Assembly: GCA_019416455.1 (NCBI GenBank)
Contig: DXXG01000004.1
Location: 248,001-312,000, forward strand
DNA from: Clostridiales bacterium
Lineage (GTDB): Bacteria > Bacillota > Clostridia > Oscillospirales > Acutalibacteraceae
DNA: 64,000 bases
Direction of reading: 5' to 3'
Shown here piece after piece: positions 1-9,319 of this stretch. Both the position numbers and the translations under genes were made by a program. Position 1 is the stretch's first letter. Each line of letters begins with the position of its first letter. The notes beneath the pieces are model-generated. The model was not told the DNA's origin, made no database searches, and saw only the letters and a list, made by a program, of their open reading frames with translations.

Positions 1-119
1 CGTTCGATATTGTATGGGGTTTTGAATAAAGTTTTTGGATGGGCGGCAGGGCCTACCCATAGGGGGGCCGGGAACGCTTATCCCTGCGGGGGTGGACTGC
101 CCCCAGAACGCAAAGGGAT

Positions 120-152
120 GCGGCCCACGGTAGCGCGGGCCGCGTTTGTTTG
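120..152 (+). terminator. Terminator-like hairpin of a gene left of the window
   Basis: GCGGCCC at 120-126 pairs perfectly with GGGCCGC at 137-143 and is followed by a T-rich stretch (GTTTGTTTG). It probably ends a transcript that starts outside the window, because no convincing coding frame precedes it here. It lies directly before a promoter-like sequence, so it would insulate the cell-wall operon. Confidence 0.5.
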
Positions 153-178
153 CTTTAAGAGGGAAAATATGATATAAT
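150..178 (+). promoter_or_regulatory. Sigma-A-type promoter upstream of the cell-wall cluster
   Basis: TTGCTT (150-155), a 17-base spacer and a perfect TATAAT (173-178). The predicted start near 185 gives a leader of about 275 bases before the penicillin-binding protein gene. I see no conserved riboswitch in that leader. A tiny frame of eight codons at 251-277 has a GGAGG upstream but is not convincing as a gene. Confidence 0.55.
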
Positions 179-461
179 AAAAAATACCTATTTTTTGGCG
201 CGGGCATGTTTTTCCGTTCCTACGGCTTCCATGGAGGGAACGATTTTGAAATGTACCTTGCTCCAAGCAGAGTGTAATACATGATCTGTTTATGCGGCGT
301 GAAATGGCCTGATGGGAGTGGGCACATAACTGGCCGCTCTGCGGAATACAGATTGTGAGAGACCAGTAGATTTTGAACGAGGGAGGAGAGCCAAGAGGGA
401 TCTTGACTCTTATTTTGATGCCGGGTAGAGCGCAACCAAATAGACAGGCGGTGAGTTGAAT

Positions 462-2759
462 TTGGCAAAAGGAACGACAGAAAAAATGTGGCGCAAGGCC
501 ATGGGTCTTACGGCTGTGCTTGTGTTTATCGGGTTTGGCGCCGTGCTGGTCAGCCTGTTCCGTTGGCAGATCGTCCGAGGTGAGGAACTGAGCAACGCTG
601 CCTTGGATCAAAGCCTGGTCAGCACTACCTTGAGCGCCATGCGTGGCACTGTCTATGACGCCACCGGCAAAGTGCTGGCTCAAAGCGCCAGCGTGTGGAC
701 TGTGGTGCTGGAGCCCGCGTATTTTGACAACTACGAGGATCGGGACCCAGACGAAGTGCGGCGGACAGTTGCCTCGGGGCTGGCTCCCATCTTGGATATG
801 GATGAGGAGGTAATTTACGAAAAGACCCAGGGAAATAGTTACTTCGTCTATTTGAAACGGCGGGTAGAAACCAATATCCGGGATGAGATCAATAAGTTCC
901 TGGAGGACAATGAGATTACCGCGGGCGTGCGGCTCATCGAGGATTACAAGCGGTATTATCCCTATGGGACCGTTGCTTCCACTGTGCTCGGTTTTACCGG
1001 AACCGACGGCCAGGGCCTGGAAGGTTTGGAGCTTCAGTACGATACAGAGCTCAGCGGCACCGCGGGCCGCCTGATCTCCGCCCAAAACGCTTTGGGCACG
1101 GATATGCCCTTTGAATATGAGCAGTATGTGGAGGCTGAGGACGGTTACAATCTGGTGCTTACCATCGATGAGACCGTTCAAAGCATTCTGGAGAAATACC
1201 TGGCGGAAGGCGTGGAGCAGTTCAAGGTAAAGAACGGCGCCGTGGCCATTTTGATGGACGTGGATACAGGAGCGATCCTGGGCATGGCCACCACACCCAC
1301 TTACGACCCCAACGATCCCTTTACCATTTACGATAAAGGACTTCAAGAAGAGATCAATGCTCTTTCCGGGGAAGAGCAGGATGAGGCCTTCAACGCCGCC
1401 CAGCTGAAACAGTGGCGGAATAAAGCGGTGACTGACACCTATTATCCCGGTTCCGTGTTCAAAATGTGTACGTATGCCATGGGACTGGAAGAAGGGGTGG
1501 TCTCTGAGGACAGTACCTTCACCTGTACCGGAAGTATTACAGTGCCGGGCTGGGATGATCCCATCAACTGCTGGTACCATGCGGGCCACGGCACGGAGAC
1601 GTTCCGGCAAGGCCTGTACAATTCCTGCAACCCCTGGGCCATTCATATCGGCCAGCTTTTGGGCGGAGAGACCTTCGCTAAATACCGGGAAGCGTTTGGT
1701 TTTACGGAAAGCACCGGCATCGACCTGCCCGGTGAGGCGACTACTCTTTATCACAGCGAGGAAGAGCTGGTGTTGACAGCATCCAACCTGGCTGTGGAAT
1801 CTTTCGGACAGAACTTCAGTATCACCCCCATCCATATGATCACCGCGGCGGCGGCTATCGCCAATGGCGGTTACTTGGTGACTCCCCATGTGATGGACCG
1901 AATCGTGGATCAGGACGGCAACATCGTGGAGACAGCCGACACCAGCTATCGTCGGCAGGTAGTGTCCCAGGAGACCTGTGATGTGATCATCGACACCATG
2001 CGGGAGAACGTGGAACACGGCACCGCCACCGGCGGTTATGTGGCCGGGTATCGGGTTTGCGGTAAAACGGGTACTTCGGAAAAAGTGGCCCAGCACAACG
2101 AGGATCCTTCCAAACCCATGGAATACATTGCTTCCTACTGCGGCTTCGCTCCGGCGGAGGATCCCAAATACGCCTTGCTGGTGTTCTTTGATGAGCCTGA
2201 TGACGACACCAATGGCGGCTACAATGGCGGCAACGCCGTGGCAGGTCCCTACTTTGCCAAGATGATGGGAGAGATCCTTCCCTATCTGGGCGTGGAAGCC
2301 CAGTACAGCGAGGAGGAGTACGCCGCGCTGGATACGGTGGCTCCCAATGTGACGGGTCTCACTCTGGAAGAGGCTTACGCTCAACTGGAAGAGGCCGGAC
2401 TCTCCTACTCTGTGGTAGGCGACGAGAGCGATGGTTCTATCGAAGTTACCGCTCAGGTGCCTCAGAGCGGCGGGGCTGTGCCCAAGGAAGGCAAGGTGGT
2501 GCTGTACACCAACGGTTACGATGAGGACGCCACCTACGTTGAGGTGCCGGACTTCACAGGCTACGATGTGACCAACGCCAGTTATGTGGCCAGCATCAAC
2601 CAACTGCAGATCAGCGTCAGCGGATCCTCCTCGGACGCCGCTGAGGTGACAGGACAGAGTATCGCCGCAGGAGAGAAGGTGCAGATCGGCACTGTGATCA
2701 CCTTGTCCTTCGTGGATAACACCAATGCTGAAACAGGCGCCACGGTAGAGTCCGAATAG
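462..2759 (+). CDS. spoVD: PASTA-domain penicillin-binding protein (SpoVD/FtsI class transpeptidase)
   Basis: Class B penicillin-binding protein that cross-links peptidoglycan at the septum or in the spore cortex. With 765 residues it shows a short cytoplasmic tail, one membrane anchor around residues 12-32, a dimerisation domain, then the transpeptidase domain. The active-site motifs are all visible: SVFK (catalytic Ser about residue 331), SCN (about 388) and KTG (about 535). Two PASTA domains follow from about residue 627. I chose the TTG at 462 because AGGCGGTGA sits seven bases upstream; TTG 456 and ATG 486 are in frame alternatives. The PASTA tail and spo genes elsewhere in the window favour SpoVD, but it could be the vegetative FtsI, since it heads the division cluster. 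It is followed by mraY after 50 bases. Confidence 0.88.
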   Translation: MAKGTTEKMWRKAMGLTAVLVFIGFGAVLVSLFRWQIVRGEELSNAALDQSLVSTTLSAMRGTVYDATGKVLAQSASVWTVVLEPAYFDNYEDRDPDEVRRTVASGLAPILDMDEEVIYEKTQGNSYFVYLKRRVETNIRDEINKFLEDNEITAGVRLIEDYKRYYPYGTVASTVLGFTGTDGQGLEGLELQYDTELSGTAGRLISAQNALGTDMPFEYEQYVEAEDGYNLVLTIDETVQSILEKYLAEGVEQFKVKNGAVAILMDVDTGAILGMATTPTYDPNDPFTIYDKGLQEEINALSGEEQDEAFNAAQLKQWRNKAVTDTYYPGSVFKMCTYAMGLEEGVVSEDSTFTCTGSITVPGWDDPINCWYHAGHGTETFRQGLYNSCNPWAIHIGQLLGGETFAKYREAFGFTESTGIDLPGEATTLYHSEEELVLTASNLAVESFGQNFSITPIHMITAAAAIANGGYLVTPHVMDRIVDQDGNIVETADTSYRRQVVSQETCDVIIDTMRENVEHGTATGGYVAGYRVCGKTGTSEKVAQHNEDPSKPMEYIASYCGFAPAEDPKYALLVFFDEPDDDTNGGYNGGNAVAGPYFAKMMGEILPYLGVEAQYSEEEYAALDTVAPNVTGLTLEEAYAQLEEAGLSYSVVGDESDGSIEVTAQVPQSGGAVPKEGKVVLYTNGYDEDATYVEVPDFTGYDVTNASYVASINQLQISVSGSSSDAAEVTGQSIAAGEKVQIGTVITLSFVDNTNAETGATVESE

Positions 2760-2809
2760 CCGTATAAGAACAGATAAAATAATGGAAACGCAACGAGAGG
2801 GGTAGGAAA

Positions 2810-3811
2810 ATGAGCAGCTTGCTGTATTTGTTGGTTTCAGTGATCGCCTTTGCCATAACGGCGGTTTTGGGGAAGTGGATGATCCCCTTCCTCCACAAGC
2901 TGAAGTTCGGCCAGACCATCCGGGAAGTGGGACCCAGCTGGCATAAGAATAAGCAGGGTACGCCCACCATGGGTGGACTGATGTTCATCTTGGGTATCGC
3001 CATTGCCATGATCTGCTGTCTGCCTGCGTTCTATTCCCTGGGGCTGGAGGAGACCATCCTGCTGAAGGCGAAAGCCTTCGCCGGTCTGGGTATGGCAGTG
3101 GCCTTTGGCGTTATCGGCTTTATGGATGACTACATCAGCATCCTGAAAAAGCGCAATCTGGGACTGACGGAACGGCAGAAGCTGGTGCTCCAGTTCGCTG
3201 TGGCCGCGGCTTATCTGGCCTCTGTGGCCATGGCGGGAGGGACCACCTCCACCACCATCCCCTTTGTAGGTCAACTGGATCTGGGTTGGTTCTATTATCC
3301 CTTGGCCGCTATTGTCATCGTGGGTATTGTCAACGCGGTGAACTTCACCGACGGCATCGACGGTCTGAACACCACGGTCTCTTTCTTCGCGTTTCTGTTT
3401 TTGGCCCTGTGCGCCGGCACCCTGTCCATGACAGGCCTTTCCGCTCTGGGCATGGCCAGCGCCGCGGCCTGCATCGGGTTCCTGATCTGGAACTGGCATC
3501 CTGCTAAGGTGTTCATGGGTGACACGGGTTCCCTGTTCATGGGCGGTATGGTGTGCGCCCTGGCCTTCGGCATGGATCTTCCCATCCTGCTGCTGCCTGT
3601 GGGATTCGTGTACATCTGCGAGATCGTTTCCGTGGTGCTTCAGGTTTCCTATTTCAAGGCCACCCACGGCAAGCGGCTGTTCAAAATGTCTCCCATCCAT
3701 CATCACTTTGAGATGTGCGGTTGGAGCGAGGTGAAGATCTGCGTGGTTTTTGGCCTGGTAGCCCTGCTGGGCGGTGCTGGCGCCTTGGCCTGTGTGATCT
3801 ACGGCATGTAA
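2810..3811 (+). CDS. mraY: Phospho-N-acetylmuramoyl-pentapeptide transferase MraY
   Basis: Integral membrane enzyme that moves phospho-MurNAc-pentapeptide from UDP to undecaprenyl phosphate, giving lipid I. The 333-residue protein has about ten membrane segments. Family motifs are clear: the DDYxxxxKKRNLGLT loop near residue 105, NFTDGIDGLN with its catalytic aspartates near 180, GDTGS near 240, and the PIHHHFE histidine loop near 290. GAGGGG lies upstream of the ATG. It sits between the PBP and ftsW; murD, usually found between mraY and ftsW, is absent here. Confidence 0.96.
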   Translation: MSSLLYLLVSVIAFAITAVLGKWMIPFLHKLKFGQTIREVGPSWHKNKQGTPTMGGLMFILGIAIAMICCLPAFYSLGLEETILLKAKAFAGLGMAVAFGVIGFMDDYISILKKRNLGLTERQKLVLQFAVAAAYLASVAMAGGTTSTTIPFVGQLDLGWFYYPLAAIVIVGIVNAVNFTDGIDGLNTTVSFFAFLFLALCAGTLSMTGLSALGMASAAACIGFLIWNWHPAKVFMGDTGSLFMGGMVCALAFGMDLPILLLPVGFVYICEIVSVVLQVSYFKATHGKRLFKMSPIHHHFEMCGWSEVKICVVFGLVALLGGAGALACVIYGM

Positions 3812-3901
3812 ATTTAGAAAAGATCCGCGATGGCCTTGTTTGGCGAGGCGCATTCGTGGATAGACTAACATAAATGAAACGAAGAGAAAGGAGGGATCGC
3901 C

Positions 3902-5167
3902 ATGGCGGCAGCGGGTAGAACTGCCCGAGGCTTGCGCAGGGTACCAGGTACCCCGGTCCCCGGGGTGCCCGAGCCCCGTCAGACTCGGGCCCGGGAGGAG
4001 AAACGCCGGCGTAGACCGGTCAAATATAAGCTGTTCAGCTTGGGAGCGGGCCTGGATATGCCCATGCTTATCTTTATCCTGGTGCTTTTGGCCATTGGGT
4101 TGGTGATGCTTTTCTCTGCCAGTTACGCGTACAGCTACTACCATTACGGAAACAGTTATTTCTTTATTTCCCGACAGGCCACCTTTGCGGTGGCGGGCGT
4201 CATCGCCATGCTGGTGATCTCCACTTTCGACTATCATCGATTCCATCAGCTGGCGATCGTGATCTTCGGCATTTCCATTTTCCTGCTGGTGTTCCTGCTC
4301 ATCTGCCGGTACGCTCACATTGAGTCCATCGCCAGACCGGAAGGAACGGCTACCCGCTGGCTGGATTTTGGTATCGTTTCCTTCCAGCCTTCGGAGATCG
4401 CTAAGTTCGCGCTTATCGTCATGTTTGCCCATATGATCTCCCAAAACCTGGATAAGATGAGCACCTTCCGCTACGGCGTGGTGCCCTATGTTGGCATTTT
4501 GGCGCTATTCGCGGCGTTGATCTACCTGGAGGACCATCTTTCCGCCACCCTGATTATTTTGGCCTTGGGAGCGATCCTCATGTTTGTGGGAGGCACCAAG
4601 CCCAAGTGGTTTATTTTGGGAGGCACGGTGCTGGTGGTCGGTCTGGCGGCCATTCTTATGGTCAAGGGAGGCTATCAGGTGAGCCGTATCATGGTTTGGC
4701 TGGATCCTTTCTCTTCCGAACTGGATCCCGACTTGACCCACCAGACACGTCAGTCTCTGTATGCTATTGGTTCCGGCGGCCTGCTGGGCGTGGGCCTGGG
4801 ACAGTCTCGTCAGAAATACCTTTACCTCCCCGAGCCTCAGAACGACTTTATCTTCGCGGTGGTCTGCGAGGAACTGGGCTTGGTAGGAGCGCTGGTCATT
4901 ATCGTGTTGTTCGCCATGCTTATTTGGCGCGGCGTGTATATCTCCATCCATGCCAAGGATAAGTTCGGCATGCTTCTTGGTTTGGGGATCACCTTCCAGG
5001 TGGGACTCCAAACGGTGCTGAATATCTGCGTGGTGACCAACACCATTCCCAATACGGGCATCAGCTTGCCCTTCTTCAGTTACGGCGGCACCGCACTCTT
5101 GATGCTGCTGGGCGAGATGGGCGTTCTGCTGAATATCTCCCGAAGCGCCAACGTGGAAAAGACATAA
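3902..5167 (+). CDS. ftsW: Septal/spore SEDS peptidoglycan polymerase FtsW/SpoVE
   Basis: SEDS-family glycosyltransferase that polymerises lipid II with a partner class B PBP; the PBP two genes upstream is the likely partner. After an unusual Arg/Pro-rich cytoplasmic N-terminus of about 45 residues, around ten membrane helices follow. Conserved SEDS motifs are visible: GSGGLLGVGLG with QKYLYLPEPQNDFIF, and the late SLPFFSYGGTA. GGAGG precedes the ATG closely. The N-terminal extension is coded by a GC-rich stretch with small inverted repeats around KpnI- and SmaI-like palindromes. Vegetative FtsW and sporulation SpoVE cannot be separated from sequence alone; position in the division cluster favours FtsW. 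Confidence 0.92.
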   Translation: MAAAGRTARGLRRVPGTPVPGVPEPRQTRAREEKRRRRPVKYKLFSLGAGLDMPMLIFILVLLAIGLVMLFSASYAYSYYHYGNSYFFISRQATFAVAGVIAMLVISTFDYHRFHQLAIVIFGISIFLLVFLLICRYAHIESIARPEGTATRWLDFGIVSFQPSEIAKFALIVMFAHMISQNLDKMSTFRYGVVPYVGILALFAALIYLEDHLSATLIILALGAILMFVGGTKPKWFILGGTVLVVGLAAILMVKGGYQVSRIMVWLDPFSSELDPDLTHQTRQSLYAIGSGGLLGVGLGQSRQKYLYLPEPQNDFIFAVVCEELGLVGALVIIVLFAMLIWRGVYISIHAKDKFGMLLGLGITFQVGLQTVLNICVVTNTIPNTGISLPFFSYGGTALLMLLGEMGVLLNISRSANVEKT

Positions 5168-5216
5168 GATCAGGGAGGTCTTTTCCAAGTCTTGAGAAAA
5201 AGGAAGTGGATTCGGA

Positions 5217-6335
5217 ATGAAAGTTTTGTTCACCGGCGGCGGTACGGCAGGGCATATCAACCCGGCCCTGGCCGCAGCTGGCTACCTGCTCCAGAAGGAA
5301 CCGGATGCCCAGATCCTCTATGTGGGCAATAAGGGGGGCATGGAGGAACGTCTGGTGCCCCAGGCCGGATATGAGATCAAGACCGTGCACATCTCTGGCT
5401 TTCAGCGGAAGCTGACCCCCAAGAATCTGTGGCGAAACGCCCAGACAGTGGTCCGGGTGTTTACCGCTACCGCCGAGGCCAAGAAGATCATCAAGGAGTT
5501 TGCCCCTGACGTGTGCGTGGGCACCGGCGGCTACGTCAGCGGCCCGGTGATCCGGGAAGCGGCAAAGCTGGGGATCCCCTGTGTGGTCCACGAGTCCAAC
5601 GCCTATCCGGGCGTCACCATCCGGATGCTGGCAAAGTATGTTAAGACCGTCATGCTTGCCGTGCCAGACGCCAAAAAGTATTTCGACGACTCTGTCAACT
5701 GTGTGGTGACAGGCAACCCGGTGCGGGGCGAAGTGCTGGAGGCGGAGCGGGAAGCCTCCCGGAAGGAGCTGGGGCTGGACGAACGGCCGGTGGTGCTTTC
5801 CTTCGGAGGGAGCCTGGGAGCTTCCGCTGTGAACCGAGCCGCAGCTTACATGCTGGCCCAAAGCGCTAAAACGGGAGAATACCAGCACATCCACGGCTAT
5901 GGTTCTCACGATGAGAAGTTCCTGGATGAGATCAAAGAATTTGGCCTGGATCTGGAGAAGAATCCTCAGATCCGGCTGTTGGAGTACATCGACAACATGC
6001 CCCAATGTCTGTCCGCGGCTGACCTGGTCATCGGCCGGGCCGGAGCCATGACTTTGACGGAGATCGAGGCCAAGGCCAAAGCCTCCATTTTGATCCCCTC
6101 TCCCAACGTGGCGGAGAACCACCAGTTCCACAACGCCATGGCTTTAGTCAACCGGGGAGCGGCGGAGATCATCGAGGAAAAGAACCTGACCGGGGAAGCT
6201 CTCTGGGAAAAGGTCCGCTCCATCCTGTCTGACAAGGAGCGGCTTCGCTCCCTGGGAGAGAACGCCGGGGAGATGGAGATCCGGGACGCCAACGACCGGA
6301 TCTACCGAGTGATCAAATCGGCGGCTGGAATGTAA
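5217..6335 (+). CDS. murG: UDP-GlcNAc--lipid I N-acetylglucosaminyltransferase MurG
   Basis: GT-B glycosyltransferase on the inner membrane face that converts lipid I to lipid II. The length of 372 residues is normal. The N-terminal GGGTAGHINPAL loop, the GTGGYVSGPV segment, HESNAYPG, and the C-terminal GAMTLTEI with PNVAENHQ nucleotide-sugar loop are all present. AAGGAAG precedes the ATG. It lies between ftsW and murA, as often in clostridial division clusters. Confidence 0.96.
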   Translation: MKVLFTGGGTAGHINPALAAAGYLLQKEPDAQILYVGNKGGMEERLVPQAGYEIKTVHISGFQRKLTPKNLWRNAQTVVRVFTATAEAKKIIKEFAPDVCVGTGGYVSGPVIREAAKLGIPCVVHESNAYPGVTIRMLAKYVKTVMLAVPDAKKYFDDSVNCVVTGNPVRGEVLEAEREASRKELGLDERPVVLSFGGSLGASAVNRAAAYMLAQSAKTGEYQHIHGYGSHDEKFLDEIKEFGLDLEKNPQIRLLEYIDNMPQCLSAADLVIGRAGAMTLTEIEAKAKASILIPSPNVAENHQFHNAMALVNRGAAEIIEEKNLTGEALWEKVRSILSDKERLRSLGENAGEMEIRDANDRIYRVIKSAAGM

Positions 6336-6343
6336 GGGAAACT

Positions 6344-6395
6344 CTCACCCAATAGGCGAGCGCCTCATAGTATGGCGTATGCTGAATTGGGTGAG
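6344..6395 (+). promoter_or_regulatory. Long-range hairpin covering the murA ribosome binding site
   Basis: CTCACCCAAT at 6344-6353 is the exact reverse complement of ATTGGGTGAG at 6386-6395. The downstream arm contains the GGTGAGG ribosome binding site of murA (ATG at 6405). Inside the loop AGGC (6354-6357) pairs with GCCT (6362-6365) around a GAGC tetraloop, so the element can fold as a nested structure. If formed it would block murA translation initiation. This is an inference from sequence complementarity; no folding program was run. Confidence 0.5.
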
Positions 6396-6404
6396 GTGTT
6401 CTGT

Positions 6405-7664
6405 ATGATCGTCATCGACGGCCCCGCGGAACTTTCCGGGGAGATCAAGATCCAAGGCGCGAAAAACAGTACCCTGCCGCTGCTGGCAGCCACCGTGTTG
6501 TGCAAAGGGCAGACCGTCCTACATAATTGCCCTCACTTGTCCGACGTGGACACTGCGGTGCGGATTTTGGAGCATCTTGGCAGCCGGTGTCATTGGGAGG
6601 GGAACAGCCTGGTGGTGGATAACGCCATGACCTGCTGCCAGATCCCTCCCGACCTGATGCGTGAGATGCGGTCCTCCATCGTCTTTTTGGGGGCCATCGC
6701 CGCCCGGTGCGGGGAGGCCGAGCTGTGTTTCCCCGGCGGCTGTGAGCTGGGTCCCCGGCCCATCGACCTCCACCTGGATGCCCTGCGAAAGCTGGGAGTG
6801 GAGATCGAGGAGTCGGGCGGATACCTTCGCTGCCATGCTCCCCAGGGAATTCGGGGAACCTACATCTCTCTGTCCTTCCCCAGTGTAGGGGCCACGGAAA
6901 ACGTGATCCTGGCGGCGGTGTGTTCCAAGGGCACCACGGTCATCGCCAACGCTGCCAGAGAGCCGGAAATCGTGGACCTGGCCGCTTACCTGAACAGGTG
7001 CGGCGCCCGGGTTTACGGGGCAGGGGAGAGCTGCGTCATCATCGACGGGGTGCAGGAACTGTATGGCTGCGAGCACACGGTGATGCCCGACCGCATCGCT
7101 TCGGTGACCTACATGGCCGCCGCCGCGGTGACAGGAGGAAATATCACCTTGCGTGACGTGGACAATACCCACATCCTGCCCATGCTTTCTCCCTTTGAGC
7201 AGGCAGGCTGTGAGGTGCGGCAGTTGGGAGGCGCCCTGAACATCATGGCTCCCCGGCGGCTGAACGCTGTGCGGCATATCCGCACCATGCCCTATCCTGG
7301 GTTCCCCACCGACGCCCAGCCGGTGGTGATGAGCATGGCTGCCGTGGGCCGTGGGACCAGTATTTTTGTGGAAAATATCTTCGAGAACCGCTACAAGCAC
7401 GCCGAGGGACTTCAGCGTCTGGGAGCCAACATCAAGGTGGAAGGCAAGGTGGCCATCGTGGAGGGCGTGGAACAGCTCCGGGGAGCGCCGGTCATGTCCC
7501 ACGATCTGCGGGGAGGCGCTGCATTGGTGGTGGCTGGATTGGCGGCTCAAGGAAGGACCCTGGTAGACGGGGTGGAATTTATCCGCCGGGGATACGAGGA
7601 CCTGGCGGGGAACTTGGCGGATCTAGGCGCCAGGATCCGGGAGGTGGAGGAAGCCTCTCAGTAA
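6405..7664 (+). CDS. murA: UDP-N-acetylglucosamine 1-carboxyvinyltransferase MurA
   Basis: Cytoplasmic enolpyruvyl transferase for the first committed step of peptidoglycan synthesis, and the fosfomycin target. I start it at ATG 6405 (MIVIDGPAEL), eight bases after GGTGAGG, rather than at the earlier in-frame ATG 6372; this gives the usual 419 residues. KNS in the N-terminal phosphate loop and the catalytic-loop Cys in GGCELGPRPIDLH (Cys113, matching E. coli Cys115) are intact, so fosfomycin sensitivity of this copy is expected from the motif. Its ribosome binding site lies inside the hairpin at 6344-6395. Confidence 0.95.
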   Translation: MIVIDGPAELSGEIKIQGAKNSTLPLLAATVLCKGQTVLHNCPHLSDVDTAVRILEHLGSRCHWEGNSLVVDNAMTCCQIPPDLMREMRSSIVFLGAIAARCGEAELCFPGGCELGPRPIDLHLDALRKLGVEIEESGGYLRCHAPQGIRGTYISLSFPSVGATENVILAAVCSKGTTVIANAAREPEIVDLAAYLNRCGARVYGAGESCVIIDGVQELYGCEHTVMPDRIASVTYMAAAAVTGGNITLRDVDNTHILPMLSPFEQAGCEVRQLGGALNIMAPRRLNAVRHIRTMPYPGFPTDAQPVVMSMAAVGRGTSIFVENIFENRYKHAEGLQRLGANIKVEGKVAIVEGVEQLRGAPVMSHDLRGGAALVVAGLAAQGRTLVDGVEFIRRGYEDLAGNLADLGARIREVEEASQ

Positions 7665-7697
7665 GGAAAAATGGGAACGTGGAAAGGAGGGATGGCT

Positions 7698-9074
7698 GTG
7701 AAACGAACCAGGAAGCAAACGGACCCTTGGGAGGGGTACGAGTTTATCGATATCAATTCCCGCTCCGGTGAGGAGCCTCCGCGACCCGCAAGGGCGCCCA
7801 GGCAGACATCCTCCCGGAGGCGGGAACCAGGGAGGACAGGCCGTTCCGCCAGAAATAGGCCGGTCTCCCGTTCTTACAGGGGTGAACCTCCAGCCCAGCC
7901 TTCCCGAGGTTCCCCTGGAAGGGGGGAGCGAACCCGAAGGCCAAGCACCCGGGGTGGCGGCCCACCTTCTGGACGAAGACGGCAGGCACGGGAAAGACCT
8001 GCTCCCAAAAAGCCTCTCAGCAAGGGGGCGCGGCGGTTTTTGCTGGTGTTCACCTTATTGTGCATGGTGGCTATCACCGCGTTCCTGTGTGTGTTCCTGC
8101 TCTTTAAGGTGCGCACCATTGAGGTCACTGGCGACGTGGTGTATGAACAGTCCGCCATTTTGGAAGTGTGCGGTTACGAAATAGGGGATAATTTAGCCCT
8201 GCTTTCCACCAAGAATAAGGAACGGGCTTTGGAAGAACAGCTTCCCTATGTGGAGGATGCGGAGATCCGGCGGCATTTCCCCAGCGGTTTGGAGATCCAC
8301 ATCACCGCAGCGCAGAAAACAGCTTGCATTTCCAGCGGCGGGCAGTGGTTCGCTGTCAGCGGCAAGGGGAAGATCCTGGAAGCTCTTTCCGAACCGGCAG
8401 AGGGAGTCATGGAAGTGACAGGTCTTACCCTTGTCAATCCGGTGGTGGGCGGTCAGGTCCAGGTGGAGGATCCACCCCAAGAAGAGAGCTCCTCTTCGCA
8501 AGACGATAGCTCCTCCCAGACAGAGAGTTCTACTCAGGAGGACAGTTCCGCACAGGAGGAATCCCGGAAAGATGTCAGCCAGACAGCCTTTTTTGAGATC
8601 CTTCAGGTGTTGGATCAGTGGGACGCCGCAGGCGATTTCGTCAGCTTGGACATGACGGACCTGTACCATATCACCATGAATTTCCAGAATCGGATCCTTT
8701 TCGAGCTGGGAAGCGTTGCCGGGTTAGACTATAAGGTGGATTACGGCCTGCGCATCATACGGGATAAATTGGATGAAAATGATACTGGCACTCTGGACCT
8801 TTCCCTGGCCAGCGATTTGAAAGAAGCCTATTTTCAACCCACCAATTCCAGTTTGGACAGCAGCTCCAGCACCAGTTCTTCCAGTGAGGGAGACAGTGGG
8901 GACGACACTGGGGATTCTGACACCAGTTCGGACGACGGCAACAGTGACGGAACGTCCACGGAAGACGATACCACCAGTGACGGCGCGGGAGAAGAGACCA
9001 GTGATGATACCAGTGACGACACTGTCAGTCAAGACCGGGGCGGGGATATCCCCAACACCATTTTCATGGGATGA
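7698..9074 (+). CDS. divIB: Cell-division protein FtsQ/DivIB with acidic low-complexity segments
   Basis: Bitopic division protein that links the septal synthase to FtsZ. The GTG at 7698 is favoured because GGAGGG lies seven bases upstream; ATG 7671 and 7692 are alternatives. The 458-residue protein has a very basic Arg/Pro-rich cytoplasmic region of about 105 residues, one membrane helix, a POTRA domain starting KVRTIEVTGDVVY, and the FtsQ beta domain. A Ser/Glu/Gln-rich stretch of about 35 residues (coded near 8470-8570) interrupts the beta domain, and the last 80 residues are almost only Ser, Asp, Gly and Thr. Such tails are known in clostridial DivIB but this one is long. It sits between murA and ftsZ. 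Confidence 0.8.
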   Translation: MKRTRKQTDPWEGYEFIDINSRSGEEPPRPARAPRQTSSRRREPGRTGRSARNRPVSRSYRGEPPAQPSRGSPGRGERTRRPSTRGGGPPSGRRRQARERPAPKKPLSKGARRFLLVFTLLCMVAITAFLCVFLLFKVRTIEVTGDVVYEQSAILEVCGYEIGDNLALLSTKNKERALEEQLPYVEDAEIRRHFPSGLEIHITAAQKTACISSGGQWFAVSGKGKILEALSEPAEGVMEVTGLTLVNPVVGGQVQVEDPPQEESSSSQDDSSSQTESSTQEDSSAQEESRKDVSQTAFFEILQVLDQWDAAGDFVSLDMTDLYHITMNFQNRILFELGSVAGLDYKVDYGLRIIRDKLDENDTGTLDLSLASDLKEAYFQPTNSSLDSSSSTSSSSEGDSGDDTGDSDTSSDDGNSDGTSTEDDTTSDGAGEETSDDTSDDTVSQDRGGDIPNTIFMG

Positions 9075-9193
9075 CAGCCGCCGAAACCACTGGATTTTTG
9101 AAAATGAGCCCCACAGCTCTTGTGTAAAATTTCCGCAGTTTATGAACAGATGGAAAAGTTTCCGCTTTACAGCCGGTTTTTTCAAGAATTTCC

Positions 9194-9222
9194 TTGAAAT
9201 TTTCCCGGAAAAGTGATAGATT
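9194..9222 (+). promoter_or_regulatory. Promoter upstream of ftsZ
   Basis: TTGAAA (9194-9199), 17-base spacer and TAGATT (9217-9222) in the 245-base gap between divIB and ftsZ. A separate ftsZ promoter is common. The rest of the gap is AT-rich, with no other feature I can support. Confidence 0.4.
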
Positions 9223-9319
9223 ATACCATGTAACATTCTGAAATAACTGTAACGCCATGGGCTTTACACGAACCGTAATAGATTGTTGTGAGATCGAAAA
9301 AGCCAAGGAGGACAATATC

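Noticed and set aside
251..277. Eight-codon leader peptide in the cell-wall cluster leader
   Set aside because: Spacing to GGAGG is poor and there is no attenuator structure or codon run that would give it a role.
78..2603. Very long leftward open frame opposite the penicillin-binding protein gene
   Set aside because: It lies antisense to a gene with all PBP motifs, has no ribosome binding site, and its translation is His/Gly-rich, typical of a codon-bias shadow. Similar long antisense frames opposite ftsZ, the asnB-like genes, argS and the ABC genes were rejected for the same reason.
3902..4030. Recombination or cloning-site-like palindromes (KpnI, SmaI sequences) in the ftsW N-terminus
   Set aside because: The frame stays open and encodes a plausible basic N-terminal tail; GC-rich coding explains the palindromes.
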